Shown one piece after another: positions 56,155 to 64,000 of a stretch of 64,000 bases of DNA. The stretch covers positions 34,485,362 through 34,549,361 of the forward strand of contig CM060312.1 in assembly GCA_030674185.1 (NCBI GenBank), written 5' to 3'. Below the pieces are notes generated by a model. It ran no database searches, was not told where the DNA came from, and worked only from the letters and a program-made list of their open reading frames with translations. The stretch is from Monoplex corrugatus (lineage: Eukaryota; Mollusca; Gastropoda; Littorinimorpha; Ranellidae). Made by a program: the position numbers and the translations under genes. Positions within the stretch are counted from its first letter, which is position 1. The number at the start of each line of letters is the position of its first letter.

Positions 56155-56315
56155 TTCTTTTGTTGGCCATCTATGTGGCCAGGTCACATCTAGCGATGAC
56201 ATGTGGCTGGGTGAGAAGGCCAGTTTTAATGTAGCGCAACCTGGGATTCGAACCCACAACCATTAGCATGTGAATCCGTCGCTCAACCAACTGAGCTACT
56301 GAGGCACGCTTGCTA
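56155..56315 (-). mobile_element. tRNA-derived SINE (family R5), copy 1
   Basis: On the minus strand the head has A-box TAGCTCAGTTGG and B-box GGGTTCGAATCCC at tRNA spacing, then ACATTAAAACTGGCCTTCTC. The same body is at 63041-63282. Confidence 0.85.
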
Positions 56316-56564
56316 CAGGCTATCTGTTCTGTTAGATTTTAAAGTCCACCACTCTGAGTATACAGGACTACAACAAAAAAATTGCTTTAAGAAGCCTTTA
56401 AAATTTTTAGTAGCATTGTGAGATACCGATGCTTTTGTTCGGTTCTCTTCGATCTGGATCAGATCGATTGGATGGATGAATGGATTGCTGCTACAGGCAA
56501 TATCTTTGCAATATGTATTCATCAGGCTGTCTGTCCTTTCACCGCCAGGGTGAAGGCGTCAGTT

Positions 56565-56760
56565 TTAAACCCCTTTGACTCCTGCACTTTATCCACCAAC
56601 TGCAAAAACTTAACCCTTTGACTCCCTCACCCACCCACCAACTTCATGCAGGAAAAGCTAGTAGATACGGTGAGGGAGTCAAAGGGTTAAGGTTTTGCTT
56701 TGCCGGCACGGTTGACGATACAGGAAGCTGATGGACAGGGTGCGGGAGTCAAAGGGTTAA
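56565..56760. mobile_element. TTAA-flanked palindromic MITE, copy F
   Basis: 196 bp, start TTAAACCCCTTTGACTCC, end GCGGGAGTCAAAGGGTTAA; nested inner arms are complete. One of the best-preserved copies. Confidence 0.9.
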
Positions 56761-56764
56761 AATG

Positions 56765-57415
56765 GGTTCATACAGCCGGCTTTGAGCCTATGGCCGGTGT
56801 GGAGTCGCTTCAGGAACCTTTGCTGTAAAAATCTGAATCGATACGGAGTCCTGACGACTAGGCCGTGAGATCTCAGCATTGCCAATCTGTGTGACTTATT
56901 CATATCTGTGGTTACGTCGGTCATGCTACTGTGGAGTTGACGTCCGATATAACCACGTACACGAGTACGTCCTGCTTGCTACTGCTTGTAATTTTGTTCA
57001 CAAGCTAGCTGCCTGTACGTTTGGTGAGTTGCTGCTTTCTTTTTCTTCTTCCTCTTCCGTACGTGTGAATAATGTTGATGTTATAACTATACCGGTATCA
57101 TGCATGTCAGGCATTTGAGACACAGACAGACAGACAGACAGAGAGTTTGTGTGTGTACGTATGAATGTTTGTGCATAAATTATTGATAATATTTTTGTAG
57201 TACATCATTATTTTATGCATGCTTTCATAACTGACGGACAGCTGAAAGAAAATGCCATAATGTGCTTGTTCTTTTCCCGAAAGAAACAACCAAATGAGCA
57301 AAATGTCGTTTGTTTGTTCATCGTCGTCTTACTCTTTGTCTTTTTCTTGTTTGTCTTCTTCATCATCATCTTCATCTTCTTCTCCTCCACCACCTTGTTT
57401 TCTTCCTTCATTTTC
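56765..57415. other. No gene recognised
   Basis: Includes short GACA tetramers (57121-57140) and a TCT/ATC-rich stretch before the (CT)n. Confidence 0.4.
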
Positions 57416-57418
57416 TTT

Positions 57419-57420
<2 letters not shown>

Positions 57421-57490
<70 letters not shown>
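57421..57490. repeat. (CT)n microsatellite
   Basis: About 35 repeats. Confidence 0.97.
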
Positions 57491-57495
<5 letters not shown>

Positions 57496-57617
57496 ACTGA
57501 TTTATTTCAAACATTTTATTCACATCAACTAAATTCCAAATGTAGGCCTACGTATCAGTTATACATAATTACATACATGCTTATACGTAGGCCTACATAC
57601 ATTTATGAATATATAGT

Positions 57618-57690
57618 ACATACATACATACAAACATACATACATACATACATACATACATGCATACATACATACATACATACATACATA
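57618..57690. repeat. (CATA)n microsatellite
   Basis: ACATACATACAT tetramers with few variants. Confidence 0.95.
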
Positions 57691-57699
57691 ACATACACT

Positions 57700-59370
57700 C
57701 AGTACACATTTAATATACATACTTAAATGAAAGCCTATGATCATGATACATTATGCAAGAGATTGTACATTAAGTAGGATGTTTTGATTGTTTGGTTGCA
57801 ACAGTCAACATGAGTAGGAAAAAAAGAAAAGAAAATAGGGCAATTATTTCAGCATGAGTAGCCACTCACAAACACACAATTTGACAATGCCGAATATCTT
57901 TGATACTACTACTGGTATTACTACGACTATTATTACCACCAATAAAATTCATAATATTGATAATAAATCATTGAATGATTGATATATCTAACTTGGTATG
58001 TGTATATTAATTCAACTAAACGGTTTTGTTTTTTTCATCCTAATTGTATCATTATAAGCTGATGATTATATTACCAACAATTTATAATACTAAACTACGA
58101 TGTCACACACTTGTAACATCTTCCTTCTCCTCCTTCTTCTTGTTCTTTTCCTCCTCCTTTTCCTTTTCTCTGTTTTATCAGTAACCAAGAATCTGAGATG
58201 GAATACTGATACCTGTGTCCTTCTCAAGGCTTTCATTATCTTTTGCAGGATTCAAGACTCGCAGAATTCCATCCCTGTGGTTATTAAAGTGGGGCTGCGT
58301 GAAATTCTGATTGCTTGAGTCCATGCTTTGACTGGTGTTCAAGACTTTCTTCCTGGTATGTCTTCCAGACACGGAGTTTAGGTGATACCATCAATACTAC
58401 ATCCCAGCAGATGTTCACACCAAAAGTGTTTAATTTGTTTTGTGAGCAAACAGATCGTTACGTCTGAACACCAGACAACCTGTTAATCAGGAAATACTCA
58501 GTTCTATTTATAAGGTAGTTTCGTGTGTTGGACAGTGTCTGCCCCAAGAACATTTGCCAGCAGAATTATCACTAATGATTCATCGATCCAGGACCTCCAA
58601 GAACTGTTGCCAGCAGAATTATCACTAATAACTCGTCGATCCACGACAGGAGGCCGCACACACAAAGTTCCCAGTCTCGAACCTGCCCCGTCAGATTTTG
58701 AAAGGGAGATGTGTCCCTGAGTGAGGTGTTAGACAGCTCACCTTCTCTCGGGTCCAACAACGTGAGGGCAGTGTCAATCCTCACTCCCTCTTTGCTTTAC
58801 CTTCTTCGCCTCTAAAGAGGGACATATACTTGATTTACAGCTGGGTGGATTAGGGCAGTGTGTTGGTTCAAACTGGGGAAATACATTATATAGGTCTGTG
58901 TTCGAGTCAAGTCACGGACCTGGTCACGCAGCCATTTGGCAACATATGCTAAATCGTGCTTAACTTGGCATTCGGGTGGAAATGCATTAGCCACAACGCT
59001 CTCCCATACGTGAAGTAGGCTGTTTATGAGGAAGTGCTTCAGCTGCTTTACCATTGCGTTAAAAAAAAAAGTGAAAAAAATGTAATGACTACTTCTACGA
59101 CGATACTTTCCCAATAAAGTAGGAAATAGGAAAAACAAGAGTAATGACCTATGGTACGGTACCTCGTCCAAAAATCTGAACTGTACTTTCTGGCAAAACT
59201 TGGCTTCTGTTCCTGGCAAAGCTATATACAAATCCTATCAAAAATGAAGTAGTGGTTCTTACTGCATCACAGACACAGTGTTTCGACGCCAAGCCTACAT
59301 AAGAAAGAGCGAATGTTCTGTGGTACTGATACAAATCTCGAATGACTGAATAATATCGCGGAGAAATCAT
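57700..59370. other. No gene recognised; one 53-bp duplication
   Basis: TTGCCAGCAGAATTATCACT followed by a CGATCCA block occurs near 58553 and 58608. 58840-58860 echoes the repeat at 54775. No supported frame. Confidence 0.4.
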
Positions 59371-59374
59371 CAAA

Positions 59375-59507
59375 ATGCCGAAGAAAGGAGCTTCAGGAGA
59401 GCACAACTGGAGCTTTGCTTTCAGCCCAAGGAAGAATCGTTCTCGTCCCAAACTCTTCAAGGAAGACCGACGAAGTCTACAGAACATTCTGGTTGATTCT
59501 GTGAAAG
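59375..59507 (+). CDS. Coding-like first exon of an unidentified gene
   Basis: An ATG in good context (ATCAAAATGCCG) opens 44 codons plus one base, ending at a strong donor AAAG|GTACGT. The peptide begins MPKKGASGEHNWSFAFSPRK and continues with RSRPKLFKEDRRSLQNIL; it is basic, non-repetitive and balanced in codon use, unlike surrounding DNA. I do not recognise the family. The next exon is uncertain: an acceptor at 61919 (CTGACGGCAG) would continue in phase with DSKVAEQSIETLGIY up to a possible donor near 62043. The downstream part may lie beyond the window. Confidence 0.4.
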
Positions 59508-59603
59508 GTACGTATAATGGTTTTATTTTTTTTAAAGATATAGTTTTGTTTGACAAGATTTTTTTTAAGATATTGTATTCGTCGTCGTTGTTGTTGTATG
59601 TAG

Positions 59604-59940
59604 TAAGAATCTCTGGGGAGAGCTGAACAGCGGAAGGTCCTCGGAGGAGAAACCCCCGTCAAGCAAGTGTTTCAGCCCTTAACCCTTTAACCCCCGCACC
59701 CTATACACCAACGGCAAAAACTTAACCCTTTGACTCCCTCACCCTATCCACCAGCTTCCTTCAAGAAGCTGGTGGATAGGGTGAGGGAATCAAAGGGTTG
59801 AGTTTTTGCTTTGCTAGCATGATTGATAATGCAGGGTTCTGGTGGACAGGGAGTCAAAGGTTTAACTCCTGATACTCTTAAGGGGGCTGGGCCGCATCCA
59901 GGTCATGATACCTGGATGCCAATCTGCTGTCGCTTTTCAA
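59604..59940 (-). mobile_element. Solo 3' tail of the RLE-type LINE, split by a MITE
   Basis: 59604-59678 and 59866-59940 together match the last 145 bp of the intact LINE at 25372-25515 (CTCTGGGGAGAGCT, GCAAGTGTTTCAGCCC, GGGCCGCATCCAGGTCATGA). No tRNA-like block or ORF follows; 5'-truncated copy or SINE tail. Confidence 0.8.
59679..59865. mobile_element. TTAA-flanked palindromic MITE, copy G, inserted in the LINE tail
   Basis: Start TTAACCCTTTAACCCCCG, end GGAGTCAAAGGTTTAA, inner arms complete. The uninterrupted LINE tail at 25438-25470 serves as the empty site. Confidence 0.9.
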
Positions 59941-60153
59941 AAAAAATATATATATAGTATTATATCTGTCGACTTCTTGTAATATTTACTGTTCCGAAAA
60001 AAAATGTTGTTGTTGATGATGATTTGATCATGAAGATGATATTGTTTTGTGTTCTTTTTTGTTGTTGAAGCTGATGCTGTTTTTAATTGTTTATTTTTGC
60101 TGTTGTTTTTGTCATCGTTGTTGTAGTCGTCGTTATTGCTGTTTTGCTGTTTG

Positions 60154-60154
<1 letters not shown>

Positions 60155-60189
<35 letters not shown>

Positions 60190-60195
60190 TCTTAT

Positions 60196-60235
<40 letters not shown>

Positions 60236-60351
60236 TAACATATATATATACATATATCTAGATAGATAGATAGATACATAGATAGATAATAGATAGATAG
60301 ATAGATAGATAGATAGATGGATAGATAGATAGATAGACAGATAGATAGATT

Positions 60352-60409
<58 letters not shown>

Positions 60410-60433
60410 GATAGACAGACAGATAGATAGGAG

Positions 60434-60465
<32 letters not shown>

Positions 60466-60473
60466 AGATAGAT

Positions 60474-60535
<62 letters not shown>

Positions 60536-60580
60536 GATAGTAGATAGATAGATAGATAGTAATTAGATAGTAGATAGATA
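60155..60580. repeat. (CT)n, (TA)n and long (GATA)n
   Basis: (CT)n 60157-60184, (TA)n 60199-60255, then about 320 bases of GATA/GACA tetramers. Confidence 0.96.
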
Positions 60581-60704
60581 GTATGTTAAGCGAGATATAT
60601 GCAGTGATAGGTTTAATTTGTATATGAATGTGAGTGTTGTTTCGGTAGAACAATATCGGGTTTCAAAATAAATACAGAAAGTGCAGAAGAATTAGAAAAA
60701 TGTA

Positions 60705-60727
60705 TTCTCTCTCTCTCTCTCTCTCTT

Positions 60728-60778
<51 letters not shown>

Positions 60779-60896
60779 ATATATATATATATATATTTGT
60801 GTGTGTATATATATAACACATGTATATATATATATATATATATTATATAGTATATATATATATACATACATGTATACACATATATGTGTGTGTGTT

Positions 60897-60930
<34 letters not shown>

Positions 60931-60933
60931 CTG

Positions 60934-60988
<55 letters not shown>

Positions 60989-61003
60989 GTGTGTGTGTGT
61001 AAT
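60705..61003. repeat. (CT)n, (TA)n and (TG)n in series
   Basis: CT 60705-60776, TA-rich 60777-60870, TG 60888-61000. Confidence 0.96.
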
Positions 61004-61062
61004 ACATGATGATTGATTTTGAACCATGCAATTACGTTTAATTTACGAACTTAACTTAATAA

Positions 61063-61718
61063 TAATGATAATGACAAGAGTCAATATTGATGCACGTGGA
61101 TGAACTCAGAAAGAAAGCAAACAAAGACAAGCAAGCGAGCTAGAGAGAAGAGAGAATTCTAATAATGATAAAAGAGTAATGTTGACACACGTGGATAAAC
61201 TCAGAAAAAAAAACAAAGAGAGAAAAGGCAAGCGAGCTAGAGAGAGACAGAAAGAGAGAGAGAGTGAGAGAAAGAGAGAGAGAGAGTGAGAGAGGACACA
61301 CACAGAGAGAGAAAGTGAGAGAGAAAGAGAGAGAGAGAGACAGAGAGAGAGACGACACACACACCAGAGATAGACAGAGAAGAGAGAGAGAAAGAAAGAG
61401 AGAGAGAGAGACAGAGAGAGTAGAGACAGAGAGAGAGACAGAGAGAAGAGAGAGACAGAGACAGAGAGAATAATAATGACAAAAGAGTCAATGTTGATCC
61501 ACATGGATAAACTCAGAAAAAAAACAAAGCAAGCGAACTAGTGAGGGAGAGAGAGAGGGGAGAGAGAGAGAGAGAGAGAGAGATGGACGAAAGACAGTAG
61601 AAGACAGAGAAAGAGAGAGAGAGAGATGGACAGAAGAGACATACAGACAGAGAAAGAGAGAGAGTAGACAGACAGACAGAGAAAGAGACGATAGACAGAC
61701 AGAGACAAGAGAGAGAGT

Positions 61719-61761
<43 letters not shown>

Positions 61762-61762
61762 A
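61063..61762. repeat. Compound satellite: (GA)n blocks with a 90-bp spacer
   Basis: A spacer like AATAATGACAAAAGAGTCAA ... GGATAAACTCAGAAAAAAAA ... GCAAGCGAGCTAG occurs at about 61063, 61160 and 61469, each followed by GA-rich sequence. Confidence 0.8.
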
Positions 61763-62130
61763 GGGCGATGGTAAACACATGTTAAAAATGCCAAGTATGT
61801 AAATGGCTGTACATCCGTACAGTGAGCGTGATCAGCCTGTTTCCTTTCCTCTCGCCAATGACCGACCATTCCCGCCATCCGCCACTTGACGTCATTTATT
61901 GTTCTCTTTCTGACGGCAGACTCAAAAGTTGCTGAACAATCGATCGAAACGCTTGGGATCTATTGTTGGCAAACTCCAACGGATGAATTATTAAATCTCT
62001 GGTTTTCATCTTTTCTCCCTTCGCTGATCGAAGTTCGTTTGTCGGTGAATGAGAATGTGTGTGATAGGGGGGTTGGGAGGAAGGGGGTATCACGCGCGCC
62101 CGTGCGTGTACACGCTTGTGTGTGTGTGTA

Positions 62131-62168
<38 letters not shown>

Positions 62169-62709
62169 CTTGCATTTGTCATGCACTTACACACATACGG
62201 AGGCTGATCCAAAAGTTTTGACAGTCAAGATGCCATTTGTGAAATTGTCTACAGTAAACCTTTTTTTTAACTTAAAATGAAACAAAACATATAGCCTTTG
62301 CGCTATTATTATGTAAAGACGCCTGATCTAGTCATCGAAAATGTGATAGAACTAAATGTGTGCATCCGAAAAATAAATTCTAGCACGGAGCAGCTCAGAT
62401 GCTATGTCTTCACAAGGTTCAAAGGTGGAGACTGGCCGATCAAAATTCATCTCGATTTGACAGGTGTGTTTGGAGACAAGCGTGTATGTTACACAGCGCA
62501 GTTTGCCGCAGGACTGATGTTTTTGAATAAGGGAAAAGTGATTTGCAACATGGAAAAAACAAAGACAAAAAAAGAAACTGTCGGTGTGGACGTCCAAATG
62601 AGGCCTGGAACAAGCAAACTGTTCAGCTTGTAAATACAATAGCTGAAGATGTTCCGCGTATTTCAGTTTGTGAAATAAGTGAACCTTACGGTGTTTTAAT
62701 ACGACACAA

Positions 62710-62853
62710 TTAACCCTTTGACTCCCGCAGCCTGTCCATAAGCTGCGAAAAAAAATTATTCCAGGTGAGGGAATGAAAAGATTAATTTTTTATTGCTACC
62801 GTGGCTGACAAAGTAGGATGCTGGTGGAAAGGGTGAGAGAGTCAAAAGGTTAA
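62710..62853. mobile_element. TTAA-flanked palindromic MITE, copy H, inside the mariner
   Basis: Start TTAACCCTTTGACTCCCGC, end GAGAGTCAAAAGGTTAA, shortened centre. It splits the mariner frame between ISEPYGVLIRHN and the KMAAIW block. Confidence 0.85.
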
Positions 62854-63040
62854 AGGTACCCAGCGGTATGATTCTGAGATGAGGAAAATGGCCGCCATAT
62901 GGATATCTCATCTTCTGACCAAGGATCAGAGAAAAACAGAGGGCTCAGAGTTCTGAGCGATTACTTGAAATGTTTGAGACAAACGACAAAGTGACTTGAT
63001 CAAGGTGACAAAACGTGGACCTCTATGGTATCCTGAACAA

Positions 63041-63282
63041 GGGTCTTGCTCAGTTGGTTGAGTGTCGGATTTACATGCTAATGGTTGTGGGTTCGAACCC
63101 GGATTACGCTACATTAAAACTGGCCTTCTCACTGTCCCATCTTAACATCATTGTTGTTCTGGTGGTGTCAGTATAGGATTAGATAAGTCCCCCTTCCTCC
63201 ACTTCCCTGGGATGGTTATCTCCGTCGGACATATCACCTGAGGTGAGTGCCGACTGAAAAACTGAACCAAATCAATCCAAAA
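63041..63282 (+). mobile_element. tRNA-derived SINE (family R5), copy 2, inside the mariner
   Basis: 242 bp flanked by ATCCTGAACAA (63030-63040 and 63283-63293). The head has CTCAGTTGGTTGAG and GGGTTCGAACCCG; the body starts ACATTAAAACTGGCC as in copy 1. Confidence 0.9.
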
Positions 63283-63817
63283 ATCCTGAACAAACGGTCC
63301 AATCAAAGGTAGGTGGGCACTAATGACGAAAGACCAGTTGTTCTGAGATCAGGTTTTCAAAGCCGGAAGACACTTTTCTCCATATTCTTCAAACTCCCAA
63401 GGCTCTGAAAGCGATCGATATTTGATCCCGAAAAGTCTATTCTTATTGCTAGATATCATGCAGAAAGCGCTTTGCCCAAAATGTGTAATCCATCTATGAG
63501 CAGCATTCGAATATGGATATCAGCAAAAAAAAAACTCCTTCTACATGATAACACAACTGCCCATAAAGCTGTGGCCTATCTACAAGAGGAGTCCTTTGAA
63601 GTTCACTCTCACCCACCCTTCATATCCTGACTTGGCCCCATGTGACTTCTGGTTCTTTTCCCATCTGAAGTAAAACCTGCCTGGCAAGATTTCAAGAATG
63701 CAGGATCTGGGAAAGCAATAAAATCACAGCTTGCTGCCATATCTCAATCAGACTATCAAAAAGTATTTGACTCTTGGCTGAGGAGGCTGGAACTGTGTGG
63801 GAAAAAGGAGGAGAGTA

Positions 63818-64000
63818 CTTCTCTTCTTCTTCTTCTTCTTCTTCTTCTTCTTCTTCTTCTTCTTCTTCTTCTTCTTCTTCTTCTTCTTCTTCTTCTTCGT
63901 CTTCGTCTTCTTCTTCTTCTTCTTCTTCGCATTTTTCGCATTCTTCTTCTTCTTCTTCTTCTTCTTCTTCTTCTTCTTCTCTTCTTCTTCTTCTTCTTCT
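63818..64000. repeat. (CTT)n microsatellite
   Basis: About 180 bases of CTT/TTC with a few GTC and GCA interruptions, running off the window end. Confidence 0.97.

Larger units (their letters stand above)
62190..63830 (+). pseudogene. Dead mariner-type transposase with two later insertions
   Basis: Pieces of a mariner transposase run left to right with stops and shifts. An N-terminal helix-turn-helix-like region (about 62385-62480, RCYVFTRFKGG) comes first. Then RCGRPNEAWNKQTVQLV near 62585-62630, the GRP linker. KMAAIWISHLLTKDQ is at about 62885-62930. VTKRGPLWYPEQ near 63007 stands where VTGDETW is expected, so the first catalytic Asp is gone. LLHDNTTAHKA is at about 63535, then HPPFIS-LGPM near 63610 where HPPYSPDLAPCD is normal. 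A C-terminal YQKVFDSWLRRLELC ends near 63800. A TTAA MITE (62710-62853) and a SINE (63041-63282) interrupt it. GGCTGATCCAAAAGTTTTGA near 62201 may be the left terminal region. Confidence 0.8.

Noticed and set aside
56230..56310. Possible functional tRNA gene on the minus strand
   Set aside because: A and B boxes are good, but the same sequence continues into a shared SINE body at 63041-63282 and the anticodon arm is not well formed.

Overview
This is nuclear DNA of an animal, most likely a mollusc (a gastropod is my guess). The two host genes I can reconstruct are animal genes with GT-AG introns. The rest is microsatellites, minisatellites, tRNA-derived SINEs, non-LTR retrotransposons, Penelope-like elements and cut-and-paste DNA transposons. 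There are no bacterial operons, no CRISPR array and no convincing stand-alone tRNA or rRNA gene. The phylum is an inference from repeat style, not proven.

Layout. 1-1760: a decayed LINE. 1990-3035: (CT)n blocks sharing an 85-bp spacer, then TTTTG-rich DNA. 3676-5193: a 5'-truncated LINE with a 14-bp target-site duplication (TSD), followed by a second relic at 5640-5930. 6400-9240: a CT-spacer repeat, a dispersed retroposon (called R1 here), a 549-bp TA-flanked MITE and short tandem duplications. 10074-20165: host gene 1 on the minus strand, a glycine N-acyltransferase-like GNAT enzyme in five coding exons (284 aa). Its introns are full of (CA)n, SINEs and a TTAA-flanked palindromic MITE. 20200-24480: mostly non-coding with repeats. 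24480-29945: a decayed Penelope-like element split by an intact 1082-codon LINE with a restriction-like endonuclease (25366-28893), bounded by a perfect 22-bp TSD. 33164-38093: host gene 2 on the plus strand, TMEM243, four coding exons (118 aa). 38090-42900: its 3' region and microsatellites. 43264-44341: a 73-bp satellite, 15 units. 46020-48075: a 51-bp satellite with a 151-bp higher-order period. 48300-50510: a second Penelope-like element with a GIY-YIG domain. 50648-51200: an R1 copy with TSD. 52860-54270: SINE copies and LINE 3' ends. 55460-55980: another R1 copy. 59375-59507: an unassigned coding-like exon. 59604-59940: a LINE 3' tail split by a TTAA MITE. 60150-61760: long microsatellites. 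62190-63830: a dead mariner carrying a SINE (11-bp TSD) and a TTAA MITE. 63820-64000: (CTT)n.

The two host genes have no evident functional link. The strongest story is transposon stratigraphy: LINE in Penelope, MITE in LINE tail, and SINE plus MITE in mariner give a readable relative chronology. A TTAA-flanked, nested-palindrome MITE family is present in eight copies. R1 is a TATA-containing retroposon of about 550 bp, in at least six copies, two with TSDs. I did not find a convincing new host-defence or enzymatic system.
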